Positions 1 through 7,827 of a DNA stretch of 64,000 nucleotides are shown here, in pieces. The translations under genes were made by a program, and so were the position numbers. The first letter of the stretch is position 1, and the number at the start of each line of letters is the position of its first letter. This DNA is from Corynebacterium sp. J010B-136 (GTDB lineage: Bacteria; Actinomycetota; Actinomycetes; Mycobacteriales; Mycobacteriaceae), in the NCBI RefSeq assembly GCF_002967075.1, contig NZ_PUGE01000004.1:1-64000 (forward strand). The letters are read 5' to 3'. The notes beneath the pieces were generated by a model. That model was not told where the DNA came from. It saw nothing but the letters and a program-made list of their open reading frames with translations, and searched no databases.

Positions 1-70
1 GGAAGCTAAGCCTGCCCGCGCTGATGGTACTGCACCCGGGAGGGTGTGGGAGAGTAAGTTACCGCCGACA
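1..70 (+). rRNA. rrf: 5S ribosomal RNA, 3' part
   Basis: The first 70 bases read as the 3' half of an actinobacterial 5S rRNA. The run GAAGCTAAGCCTGCC, the loop GATGGTACTGCACCCGGGAG and the closing GTGGGAGAGTA element are all in the expected order. The 5' half lies beyond the left edge, so an rRNA operon must precede this window. The exact mature 3' end is uncertain by a few bases. A strong terminator follows at 94-141, as expected for the end of an rrn operon. Confidence 0.93.
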
Positions 71-93
71 TAAAACATAAATAACTGAATATT

Positions 94-141
94 AAAAGGA
101 AGGCTAGTACGCGACATGATGTTGCTGCTAGCCTTCCTTTT
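94..141 (+). terminator. Terminator of the rRNA operon
   Basis: A perfect 14-base inverted repeat (AAAAGGAAGGCTAG at 94-107, CTAGCCTTCCTTTT at 128-141) encloses a 20-base loop and ends in a T-rich run. It lies 24 bases after the 5S gene. The arms are symmetric, with A residues before and T residues after, so it could also stop transcription arriving from the right (the 200-1180 gene). Confidence 0.9.
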
Positions 142-199
142 CGCGTTTTATACCTAAGTTCGCCCGATACCTAGCGAGGTACGGGCGAAAAAGAGAATG

Positions 200-1180
200 T
201 TAGAAGGTCAACGACGTATGGAAATGTCGGGGCTTCCCGCTGAGAGGATCTGTAAAGGCCAATTTGGCTGCAGTGAGATGCATCGGGACATTCATATCTT
301 CCGCATCTACAGGATAGATAACCGGGTAGACAGGGTCGCCCAGGATAGGAACACCGGCCGCCCACATATGCAGTCTAAGCTGATGAGTCTTCCCGGTTTC
401 GGGTGATAAGGAATAGCGTGCTAACTGCGGGTGACTGCCGTGAATGTCTTCCATCGCTTTCTGCTCAGTAGGAGTCAACGGCGTAATGCTATTCAAATTG
501 GTAATGGCGTTGCTTTCACCTGGTTCGATTCGGCCTTGAATCTCCCCGGGTGTCTTCTCCATCCGTGATTGCCACACTAAGGGAGTATCAAAGAGTTTGT
601 ACTCGGCGATGGCACTGTAGGTCTTGTGCACCTCGCGACGGGCAAATAGAGTTTGGTAGGCACCGCGGACTTCGCGACGTTTGGTGAACAGTAAAAGCCC
701 TGAGGTTAAACGATCCAAACGGTGTGCCGGAGCGAGGACATCGATACCGGTGCTTCGGCGTAGTTTGACCGTGGCCGTTTCTACGATGTGGCGTGCCCGC
801 GGCATGGTCGCCATAAAAGGTGGTTTATCGGCAACCAGGATGTCATCGTCCTCATAGACGATGGGAATGTCATAAGGAACCGGGGTTTCCGGTGCCGGAG
901 TTCGATAGAAAAAGACATCTTGCTCCGCCGATAATAGGTATTCGGGGGAGATCGGGGTGGAATCGAAAAGCACGACCTCTTGGTCGGCAAAACGTTTCAG
1001 CAATGCTTCCCGGTCATCATCAGGGTGACGGTGCCGTTGAGTCTGAATTACCTCCATAAGAAAGTCAGCCGCTTTAATCGGGGCAACTTCTTCTGGCACG
1101 CGAACACGCGTAGGGTTCAGCCCATCTTTGATTGGTAATGGGATGTAGCCCCTGCGCTGATGCGGTAATCTGTTTCCCAT
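200..1180 (-). CDS. RluA-family pseudouridine synthase
   Basis: This 326-residue protein isomerises uridine to pseudouridine in rRNA or tRNA; the target base cannot be told from sequence. The catalytic motif HRLDRLTSGLLLF of the RluA/RsuA superfamily is near residue 152, with the catalytic Asp inside HRLDR. KTYSAIAEY and the C-terminal KTHQLRLHMWAAGVPILGDP are the other conserved blocks. The first ~90 residues are poorly conserved and could hold a degenerate S4-like region. An in-frame stop (TAG) lies just upstream of this ATG, so the frame cannot extend. The AAGGAG upstream is about 13 bases from the ATG, a long spacing. The start codon overlaps that of the divergent small gene at 1179. Confidence 0.9.
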   Translation of the reverse strand: MGNRLPHQRRGYIPLPIKDGLNPTRVRVPEEVAPIKAADFLMEVIQTQRHRHPDDDREALLKRFADQEVVLFDSTPISPEYLLSAEQDVFFYRTPAPETPVPYDIPIVYEDDDILVADKPPFMATMPRARHIVETATVKLRRSTGIDVLAPAHRLDRLTSGLLLFTKRREVRGAYQTLFARREVHKTYSAIAEYKLFDTPLVWQSRMEKTPGEIQGRIEPGESNAITNLNSITPLTPTEQKAMEDIHGSHPQLARYSLSPETGKTHQLRLHMWAAGVPILGDPVYPVIYPVDAEDMNVPMHLTAAKLAFTDPLSGKPRHFHTSLTF

Positions 1181-1379
1181 GGACTATAAAGAACTCCTTG
1201 ACTCAGCTGTAGAATTTTCTTCCGATGGTATCGGAGCAATCATGCTCAAAGTAGCCGAATTTTTCTACACCATTTTGTACCCATCGAATGCAGACCCAGC
1301 AACGCCGGGCTCTCCTGCAGCTTTAGAGTCTAAAGTGGACTCTGCTATGAAGCTAAAAGATGCTCTGGTATCTCCGTAA
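1179..1379 (+). CDS. Small acidic protein, possibly a ProtX/PorH-like mycomembrane protein
   Basis: This 66-residue protein has no cysteine, an amphipathic N-terminal half and a Ser/Pro/Ala-rich C-terminal half. It has no classical signal peptide. Corynebacteria export very small, signal-less, serine-mycoloylated proteins (PorA, PorH, ProtX). From memory, the ProtX gene of C. glutamicum also sits beside a pseudouridine synthase, so the position and size suggest the same kind of protein; this is inference. No clear ribosome site precedes the ATG at 1179. A second ATG at 1242 has GGAG five bases upstream and would give a 45-residue product, so the start is open. The gene fills the gap between two good genes and is followed by an untranslated stretch before the stress gene. 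Confidence 0.5.
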   Translation: MDYKELLDSAVEFSSDGIGAIMLKVAEFFYTILYPSNADPATPGSPAALESKVDSAMKLKDALVSP

Positions 1380-1550
1380 ATGTGAGATAAATTCAGAGTA
1401 CTGCCCACTGATTAGGGTATAACAACCCCTGCCACCGGTAATAAACAGCTATACTTAAGTCTAGGAAATGAAATTATTTCATCCCCGTAGATTGTCACCT
1501 GACCAGTGCGGAATTGCCGTCAACTGGCTAAAACCGAGGAAGGGAACATC

Positions 1551-2477
1551 ATGGCCAAAGAAGACATCGTTGTTGTAGCAGTAGACGGGTCGGAAGCCTC
1601 CAAAAACGCCGTCCTGTGGGCAGCTAACACCGCAACCAAGCGCGGCATCCCGCTGCGCATCGCATCCAGCTACACCATGCCGCAGTTCCTCTACGCGGAG
1701 GGAATGGTTCCACCGAAGGAGCTCTACGAAGACCTCCAGAATGAGACCGCTGCTCGCATTGAAGAGGCTCGCGTCATCGCGCACGAGGCCTTCCCAGATC
1801 TGAAAATCGGGCACACCATTGCTGAGGGCTCTCCTATTGATATGTTGTTGGAGCTTTCACACGATGTCACCATGATCGTCATGGGCTCCCGCGGCATGGG
1901 CGGGCTGTCCGGCATGGTTATGGGCTCGGTTTCGGCGAACGTCGTCTCTCACGCTCATTGCCCAGTTGTTGTAGTTCGTGAGAACAACGCAGTGACCGCT
2001 GATAACAAGTACGGTCCTGTGGTTGTTGGCGTGGATGGCTCTGAAGTGTCCGGCAAGGCAACTGCGTACGCTTTCCGCGAGGCGCAGGCGCGTGGAGCAG
2101 AGCTTGTCGCCATCCACACCTGGATGGATATGCAAGCACAGACTTCGCTGGCAGGTCTGGCCGCAGCACAGGCTGAGTGGGGCGAGATTGAAAAGGAACA
2201 GGGTGAGCTGCTTTCAGAGCGCCTCGAGCCTTTTGAAAATGAGTACCCAGACGTGAAGGTTACCCGCATCATTGCTCGTGACCGTCCAGTTCGCGCGCTT
2301 GCCGATGCCGCCCAGGGCGCCCAGTTGGTCGTCGTTGGTTCGCATGGTCGCGGTGGTTTCCGTGGCATGCTGCTGGGCTCGACCTCACGCGCACTGCTGC
2401 AGTCCTCTCCTTGCCCAGTGATGGTTGTCCGTCCAGAGTCCTACATCGGTGACGAAGAAGGACAAGATGATAAGTAG
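1551..2477 (+). CDS. Universal stress protein, tandem UspA domains
   Basis: This 308-residue cytoplasmic protein has two Usp domains, about residues 5-143 and 155-300. Both carry the ATP-binding G-x2-G-x9-G(S/T) signature: GSRGMGGLSGMVMGS in the first and GSHGRGGFRGMLLGSTS in the second. Family members bind ATP and are induced by growth arrest or stress; a specific partner cannot be read. A longer frame opens at 1506, but the ATG at 1551 has AGGAAGGG at the proper distance and begins exactly at the first beta strand (AKEDIVVVAVDGS). The gene is monocistronic and ends in a strong terminator at 2510. Confidence 0.93.
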   Translation: MAKEDIVVVAVDGSEASKNAVLWAANTATKRGIPLRIASSYTMPQFLYAEGMVPPKELYEDLQNETAARIEEARVIAHEAFPDLKIGHTIAEGSPIDMLLELSHDVTMIVMGSRGMGGLSGMVMGSVSANVVSHAHCPVVVVRENNAVTADNKYGPVVVGVDGSEVSGKATAYAFREAQARGAELVAIHTWMDMQAQTSLAGLAAAQAEWGEIEKEQGELLSERLEPFENEYPDVKVTRIIARDRPVRALADAAQGAQLVVVGSHGRGGFRGMLLGSTSRALLQSSPCPVMVVRPESYIGDEEGQDDK

Positions 2478-2509
2478 GTCAGGCTAGCATCTAGCCTCGG
2501 CTTCGAGTA

Positions 2510-2552
2510 GGCTCCAGCTTCCAATAATAGGAAGCTGGAGCCTTTCTTTTTT
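2510..2552 (+). terminator. Rho-independent terminator of the usp gene
   Basis: A perfect 13-base stem (GGCTCCAGCTTCC at 2510-2522 with its complement at 2530-2542) around a 7-base loop, followed by TTTCTTTTTT. Confidence 0.95.
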
Positions 2553-2763
2553 ATTACAGTTCGCAAACAATATCACTACGAACATTTACGTTAGTGGCAC
2601 AAGGTGGCACCATAGTTGGTAGAGCCTTTTGACTTCACCGATGAAGGCATAAGGTCAGTCTCGATCTAGAAAGAAGAATGACACAAACAATTGATTTGAG
2701 CTGAAACTAGAGTCTAATAAAGGCCTAATACGGCTGTTTCAGCCCGCAAGGAGGAAAGAACTC

Positions 2764-3012
2764 ATGAGTATTATCGGCTGGATTATTATTGGTGCCATTG
2801 CCGGCTTCTTGGCAGAAAAGATTATGAAACGTGACCACGGTCTGTTGACCAACATCGTCGTCGGTATTGTTGGCGGTGTTATCGGTGGTTGGTTGCTCTC
2901 GCTCGTTGGCTTGGGCAGCGGCGGTTGGCTCTGGACGTTGATCACGGCAGTTATCGGCGCTTGTCTGTTGCTGTGGGTCGTGGGAGCAATTCGTTCGAAG
3001 GCCGCGAACTAG
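2764..3012 (+). CDS. GlsB/YeaQ/YmgE family small membrane protein (transglycosylase-associated)
   Basis: This 82-residue, Gly-rich hydrophobic protein has three predicted membrane segments (about residues 2-18, 27-48 and 52-75). It carries the family pattern GxxAGFLAEKIM followed by a Gly-rich helix (GIVGGVIGGWLL). The family is stress-associated in many bacteria and its biochemical role is unsettled. AAGGAGGAAAG lies 6-7 bases before the ATG, an unusually good ribosome site. The gene has its own upstream region between two stress or regulatory genes. Confidence 0.85.
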   Translation: MSIIGWIIIGAIAGFLAEKIMKRDHGLLTNIVVGIVGGVIGGWLLSLVGLGSGGWLWTLITAVIGACLLLWVVGAIRSKAAN

Positions 3013-3072
3013 TATTGGGAGCACAGTCCTAAGCTGTGGGTAGTGAATAGATACCCACCCAAAAAGTAGCGA

Positions 3073-3110
3073 ACAAACCGGTTTGTCTATATTGTATAGA
3101 TGAACCGGTT
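3073..3110 (+). promoter_or_regulatory. Paired palindromic operators before the TetR gene
   Basis: ACAAACCGGTTTGT at 3073-3086 is a perfect 14-base palindrome. A second copy of its core, AACCGGTT, lies at 3103-3110; the two centres are 27 bases apart. Between them is a TATATTGTATAGAT run that could hold the -10 element. Two matching dyads flanking a promoter immediately before a TetR gene suggest autoregulation (inference). Confidence 0.75.
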
Positions 3111-3142
3111 TAGTTGTGCCTGCACCCAGGAAGGATGTCACA

Positions 3143-3751
3143 GTGACCCAAAAGAAGTCGCGCCGTAATCGCCCGAGTCCTCGTCACCGCCTTTTGGCAT
3201 CTGCAACGAACCTATTTACAACCGAAGGCATCCGCGTTATCGGTATTGACCGTATCCTGCGTGAAGCCGATGTGGCTAAGGCCTCGCTCTATTCGCTCTT
3301 TGGCTCTAAAGACGCGCTCGTTATTGCTTATGTGGAAACGCTCGATGAGCAATACCGCGAAGCCTGGGCAGAACGCACCGCAGAGGTTTCTGAACCGCAG
3401 GGGAAAATTCTCGCCTTCTTCGATATGGCTATTGAAGAAGAACCCGGTAAAGAATTCCGCGGTTCGCACTTTCTCAATGCAGCGGGCGAATACCCACGAC
3501 CGGAAACTGATGCCGAGCGCGGCATTGTAGAAGCCTGTCTAGAGCACCGTCGTTGGATGCATTCGACAATGACGGAGCTGCTCAACGAAATTAACGGCTA
3601 CCCTTCTGGCAGCCAGGCAGACCAGCTGCTGATCTTCTTAGACGGCGGCATGTCGGGCGCGCGTTTGATGCGCGATATCAAGCCTTTGAATACTGCGCGT
3701 GACCTGGCGGTCCACATGCTGTCCGAACCGCCAGCGGATTACTCCATTTAG
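3143..3751 (+). CDS. TetR-family transcriptional regulator
   Basis: This 202-residue protein has an N-terminal helix-turn-helix (about residues 15-60: LLASATNLFTTEGIRVIGID and AKASLYSLFGSKDALV) and a variable ligand-binding C-terminal domain. The ligand is unknown. The frame opens earlier at a GTG (3116), but the GTG at 3143 has AGGAAGG about 8 bases upstream and is preferred. Two AACCGGTT palindromes lie just upstream, one of them only ~32 bases from the start. The stop overlaps by four bases the stop of the convergent yidC-like gene, so no terminator separates them. Confidence 0.88.
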   Translation: MTQKKSRRNRPSPRHRLLASATNLFTTEGIRVIGIDRILREADVAKASLYSLFGSKDALVIAYVETLDEQYREAWAERTAEVSEPQGKILAFFDMAIEEEPGKEFRGSHFLNAAGEYPRPETDAERGIVEACLEHRRWMHSTMTELLNEINGYPSGSQADQLLIFLDGGMSGARLMRDIKPLNTARDLAVHMLSEPPADYSI

Positions 3752-4845
3752 TCTTCTGTCTTCTTGGCGTCTGTCTCTTGAACGTCTAAGTCTTTAACTT
3801 CAGCGTTCTCAACCTGTTCAGCAGAGTCCTCGGACTTCGCTTTTTTCTTTTGCGCCAACTTTGCTTGGCGTTCCTCACGGCGTTTGGCCATACGAATCTT
3901 GTTAGCTTCGCGGCGAATTTCCGCGGTCTTCTTATTTTCTGCCTTGGTCGCGGCCTTGCGCTCTTTCTTTTCGGCAGATGGCAGCTTGCGGAATTCCTTG
4001 AAATCCGTGATGGACTCGCGGCGCATGTTATGGACTTCATCGGTAAGCGGATAGTTTTTCGCCAGCGCGATCTGGCACACGATGGTCAGCGCCAGCGTGA
4101 ATAGGTTCGTGCAGAACCAGTAGAAGATAACAGCCAGCGGGATAGGACCATTCATCGCCAGGGTCCACAGCAAAATTGGGACGAATGGGATCAAAATCAG
4201 CATCAAGATAAAGACGCGGCGGGTGAGCTTCGAGTTGAAGTCGGTGGTCCAGAAGCTACGCGTGGTGGAGATGCACAAGTTGATAACGGTAAAGGCAATC
4301 GCCAGTATGAGCCACGGCAGGGCCTTCTCACGTACCAAGGCAGGGTCGACCGCCAAGTCGGTAGCCCAAGAATCAGGCATGGAGATAAACGCCGGAATAG
4401 GCACGCCATTTAACACGGTGTCGCGGAAGGAATCGACTTCTTCGGCGGTAATAAAGCCAATGCTGCCGTTGAAAGTCGGGCGCGCCATGCGCAGCACTAC
4501 TTGGTACAAACCTAGGAAAACCGGCAGCATAATCAGCGGAGGCAGACAGCCAATCGCTGGGTTGTAGTTGTGTTCTTTATGCAGCGCGTCGATTGCCTCT
4601 TGGTTTGCCTGAAACTCTTCGGGGGTAGTAGCAGGTGGTAGCTCCGCCTTGCGTGGGCGCAGCAGCGCGGAGATGCGACCGGCCTTAACCGAGTACCACG
4701 TCAGGGGCGCAATAAGTGCGCGAACTGTGAGAACCAGCAGGACAATGGATACAAGCCACGCAGTTTGTTCCTCAAAAAAATGATGCGTGAGCAAATGCCA
4801 CAGCTTCATGATTCCCGAAACTGGGTAGACAAATATATCGAGCAT
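3748..4845 (-). CDS. YidC/Oxa1-family membrane protein insertase (paralogue)
   Basis: This 365-residue protein inserts or folds membrane proteins in the cytoplasmic membrane, alone or with SecYEG. An N-terminal hydrophobic stretch is followed by a membrane segment at about 30-52 that runs into RALIAPLTW, where family members keep the functional Arg. Then come NPAIGCLPPLIMLPVFLGLY and a C-terminal pair of membrane segments (IFYWFCTNLFTLALTIVCQ). The last ~100 residues are extremely Lys/Arg/Glu-rich, a tail type that contacts ribosomes in this family. The housekeeping yidC is normally next to rnpA near the origin, so this is probably a second copy. It starts 14 bases from the divergent sortase relic. 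Confidence 0.9.
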   Translation of the reverse strand: MLDIFVYPVSGIMKLWHLLTHHFFEEQTAWLVSIVLLVLTVRALIAPLTWYSVKAGRISALLRPRKAELPPATTPEEFQANQEAIDALHKEHNYNPAIGCLPPLIMLPVFLGLYQVVLRMARPTFNGSIGFITAEEVDSFRDTVLNGVPIPAFISMPDSWATDLAVDPALVREKALPWLILAIAFTVINLCISTTRSFWTTDFNSKLTRRVFILMLILIPFVPILLWTLAMNGPIPLAVIFYWFCTNLFTLALTIVCQIALAKNYPLTDEVHNMRRESITDFKEFRKLPSAEKKERKAATKAENKKTAEIRREANKIRMAKRREERQAKLAQKKKAKSEDSAEQVENAEVKDLDVQETDAKKTED

Positions 4846-4859
4846 TTCTGCCTTTCTGC

Positions 4860-5546
4860 GTGGGTCTTTCCGCTCACTATAATTTCAATTATGAAAAATC
4901 CCGCATCAGCTTACGCCAAATTTTAGGTGAGCTGCTATTAACAGCCGGTGCTGTGCTGTTGCTCTTTGCGTTTTATGAAGCGTATTGGACAAATGTGGAA
5001 TCCGGAAAGTTACAAGAGCAAGCCCAAGAGCAGCTCGATGAAACTTGGCAAAATCTCCGTAAGCAGCTTAACCCGAAGCTCGGCGAAGCTTTTGCTCGGA
5101 TGTACATCCCGGCTTTCGGCGATGATTTGCAGTTCGCGATTGTTGAAGGCACTGATGAAAATGACCTGCTGCACGGACCTGGGGACTATGAACAAACTCA
5201 GAGACCGGGCGAGGAAGGCAATTTCGGTGTTGCGGGTCACCGCGTGGGCAAGGGATCGCCGTTTAATGATTTAGGCTCGCGGGAGACTTGCGATGCCATC
5301 GTGGTGGAGACCAAACCACCTGAGGGATCTACCGTGTGCTGCCGATTGCGGAGGAGGAGGTGCCGCGGTTGGATGTTTCAGCTCGGAGCAGCAGGACAAG
5401 TTGCAGGCAGAATATTTCCACGTGCAAGGTCGGCATATTACGGTGCCGAGCGCATGATTATTCACGCGATGGAAGTAGAAAATCTGCCCAAGACAGCCAG
5501 CTGCAACACCGGTAATCGACCCGCACCATTAGAAGAACACCCATAG
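4860..5546 (+). pseudogene. Decayed class E sortase
   Basis: The 5' half reads well as an actinobacterial class E sortase: a single N-terminal membrane anchor (LGELLLTAGAVLLLFAFYEA), then NLLHGPG-like and GNFGVAGHRVGKGSPFNDLG with the active-site His. After the codons for DAIVVETK the frame slips. Other frames continue the family: IYRVLPIAEEEVPRLDV, then SSEQQDKLQAEYFHVQGRH. The text then jumps directly to AERMIIHAMEVE. The segment between, which in intact sortases holds the TLTTCHP motif with the catalytic Cys, is absent. At least two frameshifts plus a deletion make this non-functional. The frame stays open to 5546 by chance and would encode 228 residues. It most likely once formed an operon with the relic at 5555. 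Confidence 0.85.
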
Positions 5547-5554
5547 GAGAAATC

Positions 5555-5749
5555 ATGTACCGCGCACTTTGGAATCTGTTACCCGGACCGGACCGGTGAA
5601 AGCACTTTTAGATATCGCGTTGGCAGTCGGAGTATTTTTGCCTGCTCATGGAAGTTGTCATCCCGCAGTCCTCGGCATCGGAGGGGGTTTCAGCGGTGCA
5701 GGCGGAGAACACCTGCTGCAACTACCAGCGAGATTGCGCGGGGAAGTAG
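5555..5749 (+). pseudogene. Decayed small membrane protein, sortase partner
   Basis: A good ribosome site (TAGGAGAAATC) precedes an ATG at 5555 that reads MYRALWNLLPGP and soon stops. A second frame continues as VKALLDIALAVGVF, and a third as LLMEVVIPQSSASEG through to a TAG at 5747-5749. Together these outline a ~65-residue single-pass protein of the type encoded directly after class E sortases in Actinobacteria, here with two frameshifts. The shared decay of both neighbours supports loss of the whole sortase unit. Confidence 0.7.
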
Positions 5750-5759
5750 GCTCAATGGC

Positions 5760-6977
5760 ATGAGTTACAGTCTAGACCAGGACGAGCTAGAAGCCATCGA
5801 GTCCTCCGAGGGCGCAGAAATCATGCGCAACGGCGTGCATATTCTCACCGCGACGATCCTTGTTGTGGCGATTTTGATGTCGGTGCGGATGGAATTGTCG
5901 CTCGCCGTGCTGAATTTGGTGCTGCTCTCGCTATTTGCTGGGCTGTACTTTGTCGGCAGCTTCTATTTGGAGCGCATGACTGGCGTTTGGAAATTGGCGT
6001 GGCTGATAGCGCTGACGGTGGTGTGGATAGCCGATATCCTGGTTGCTTCTGCCGGTATCTACCTGCTGTTTGTGCTGTTTTTCCTGTATCTGCGGGTTCT
6101 TGGCATGGTCTGGGGCAGTATCTCGGTGATTTTCGGCACCGCGGTCTCAGTGGGTATTCAAATTCCGCAGGGGCTGACCTTTGGTGGCGTGATGGGCCCG
6201 GTGGTCTCCGCGCTGGTGACCGTGGCGATTTTTTATTCCTTTACGCGCCTTCATGAGATTAATACTGAGCGCACCGCATTGATTCGGGAGTTGATGGAAA
6301 CGCGCGAGCAGCTGGCAGAGACCGAGCGCGCGGCTGGTGTTGCGGGGGAGCGCCAGCGCATTGCCCATGAAATTCATGACACGCTTGCCCAGGGCCTGTC
6401 GTCGATACAGATGCTCTTGCATGCGGCTAACCGGGATTTAGACGGTGATATTAACGTGGATAAAGCACGTGAGCGCATTGGCCTGGCGCGACAAACCGCG
6501 GCGGATAATCTCCAAGAAGCTCGCGCGATGATTGCAGCACTACAGCCGGCGGCCCTGTCACAAACCTCATTGGTGGGTGCGTTGGACCGCATGGCACAGG
6601 GCTTTGCCGCAGCGGCGGACCTTAATATCGAAGTCGAAGCAGATGGGGAGGTTTCTCAGCTGCCGATGAAACTCGAAGCCGTCCTTCTGCGCATTGCCCA
6701 AGGGGCGGTGGGTAATGTGGCAAAACATGCTCAGGCTACGCGTGCGCGAATCACGGTGTCTTATTCCGACGACGCGGTGCGAGTAGACATCGTCGACAAT
6801 GGCGTCGGTTTTGATGTGAAAGCCGTCGAATCACGCCCGGCAGGCCTGGGACACATCGGTCTTGCGGCAATGAAACGGCGTGCGGAAGAAGTCTCGGGCG
6901 AAGTAGTTATTGAATCGAGCCCGGGCAACGGAACTGCAGTCAGCGTTAGTGTACCCTTAACAACGAACGCCCATTAA
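5760..6977 (+). CDS. hrrS: Sensor histidine kinase, HrrS/ChrS type (probable haem sensor)
   Basis: This 405-residue NarL-type kinase has an N-terminal membrane domain of five or six helices (about residues 25-160), a short coiled linker, and a HisKA_3 dimerisation region with RIAHEIHDTLAQGL (phospho-acceptor His about residue 206). A C-terminal ATPase domain has an N box (VGNVAKHAQA), DNGVGFD and GLGHIGL. It phosphorylates the regulator encoded 39 bases downstream. Assignment to the haem-responsive HrrS of C. glutamicum rests on the partner's close resemblance to HrrA/ChrA and on the nearby sodA-msrA genes, as I recall the C. glutamicum order. The frame opens earlier at 5655, but that part belongs to the decayed gene; the ATG at 5760 begins the kinase. 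Confidence 0.75.
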   Translation: MSYSLDQDELEAIESSEGAEIMRNGVHILTATILVVAILMSVRMELSLAVLNLVLLSLFAGLYFVGSFYLERMTGVWKLAWLIALTVVWIADILVASAGIYLLFVLFFLYLRVLGMVWGSISVIFGTAVSVGIQIPQGLTFGGVMGPVVSALVTVAIFYSFTRLHEINTERTALIRELMETREQLAETERAAGVAGERQRIAHEIHDTLAQGLSSIQMLLHAANRDLDGDINVDKARERIGLARQTAADNLQEARAMIAALQPAALSQTSLVGALDRMAQGFAAAADLNIEVEADGEVSQLPMKLEAVLLRIAQGAVGNVAKHAQATRARITVSYSDDAVRVDIVDNGVGFDVKAVESRPAGLGHIGLAAMKRRAEEVSGEVVIESSPGNGTAVSVSVPLTTNAH

Positions 6978-7016
6978 ACTTTTGGTGGACGATACATAGC
7001 AAAAAGGAGTGATGAA

Positions 7017-7655
7017 GTGATTCGTGTCTTGCTAGCTGACGACCACGAAATCGTTCGTCTGGGCCTTCGTGCAATTTTGGAAGAAGCCCAAGACATTGAA
7101 GTGGTCGGCGAGGTAGCCACAGCTGAAGCTGCGATCACCGCGGCCCAAGCAGGCGGAATCGACGTCATCTTGATGGACCTGCGTTTCGGCGCAGGCATTG
7201 AAGGAACCCGCGTGATGGGTGGCGCCGAAGCAACCCAGCGCATCCGTCAGGCGATGGATAATCCGCCGAAGGTGCTAGTGGTGACAAACTACGACACGGA
7301 CGCTGATATCCTCGGCGCCATCGAAGCAGGCGCTGTTGGCTACCTGCTCAAAGATGCGCCGCCGCAGGAGCTCACCAACGCGGTGCGTTCCGCAGCCGAG
7401 GGTGATTCCGCGCTGTCGTCGATGGTTGCTGACCGTTTGATGACCCGCGTGCGCACCCCGCGCTCCTCGCTGACCCCGCGCGAGCTAGAGGTTCTGCAAC
7501 TAGTCGCAGGTGGCTCCTCGAACCGCGAAATCGGCCAGGAACTGATGCTTTCGGAAGCAACCGTGAAATCGCACCTCGTGCACATCTACGACAAGTTGGG
7601 CGTGCGCTCTCGCACCTCGGCTGTCGCAGCCGCCCGCGAGCAGGGTGTTTTGTAG
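7017..7655 (+). CDS. hrrA: Response regulator, HrrA/ChrA type (LuxR/NarL family)
   Basis: This 212-residue DNA-binding regulator has a receiver domain (residues 1-125) with the acidic pair DD at 8-9, phospho-acceptor Asp54 in DVILMDLRFG, the Thr/Ser switch and Lys in YLLKDAPP. The LuxR helix-turn-helix is at about 148-205 (LTPRELEVLQLVAGGSSNREI, then EATVKSHLVHIYDKLGV). An insertion after Asp54 (about residues 57-66) is also found in the haem-responsive HrrA/ChrA regulators of corynebacteria, which control haem oxygenase and respiratory genes. GTG start with AAAAGGAGTGATGAA. No haem exporter (hrtBA) or hmuO gene is in the window, which favours HrrA over ChrA. Confidence 0.78.
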   Translation: MIRVLLADDHEIVRLGLRAILEEAQDIEVVGEVATAEAAITAAQAGGIDVILMDLRFGAGIEGTRVMGGAEATQRIRQAMDNPPKVLVVTNYDTDADILGAIEAGAVGYLLKDAPPQELTNAVRSAAEGDSALSSMVADRLMTRVRTPRSSLTPRELEVLQLVAGGSSNREIGQELMLSEATVKSHLVHIYDKLGVRSRTSAVAAAREQGVL

Positions 7656-7661
7656 GCTATC

Positions 7662-7739
7662 GCTACCAAAACACATTAAGTACTAGCGGCACACGCCACG
7701 CAGAGCTACCAAAACACGTTAAGTCCTAGCGGTACGCGA
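7662..7739. repeat. Two tandem 35-bp repeats after hrrA
   Basis: GCTACCAAAACACATTAAGT... at 7662-7696 recurs at 7705-7739 with few changes (period 43 bases). The 3' end of hrrA (GTGTTTTGTAG, 7645-7655) is nearly the inverse complement of the start of the repeat (CTACCAAAACAC), so the first copy can fold back on the end of the gene. Role unknown: terminator, regulator site or 3' RNA structure are all possible. Confidence 0.7.
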
Positions 7740-7752
7740 CAGGCTTGGCATC

Positions 7753-7789
7753 AAAAATGACCTTGGGAAGTAAATTCTCCAAGGTCATT
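7753..7789. terminator. Bidirectional terminator between hrrA and the DUF6474 gene
   Basis: A perfect 11-base stem (AATGACCTTGG at 7756-7766, complement at 7779-7789) has a 12-base loop. On the minus strand the stem runs into TTTTT (complement of 7753-7757), a good terminator for the leftward 7822-8460 gene. On the plus strand the T run is weaker. Confidence 0.8.
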
Positions 7790-7798
7790 CTGCTTTTA

Positions 7799-7827
7799 GG
7801 TTAAATTCGGCTTGACCGAATTTAACC
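7799..7827. repeat. 12-bp perfect hairpin overlapping a stop codon
   Basis: GGTTAAATTCGG (7799-7810) and its exact complement (7816-7827) have a 5-base loop. The stop codon of the leftward DUF6474 gene lies inside the right arm. There is no T run on either side, so it is probably not a terminator by itself; it could protect the 3' end of the mRNA. Confidence 0.65.

Noticed and set aside
3748..4845. This YidC as the housekeeping insertase
   Set aside because: No rnpA, rpmH, jag or rsmG genes lie nearby, so it is more likely a second copy; certainty would need the rest of the genome.
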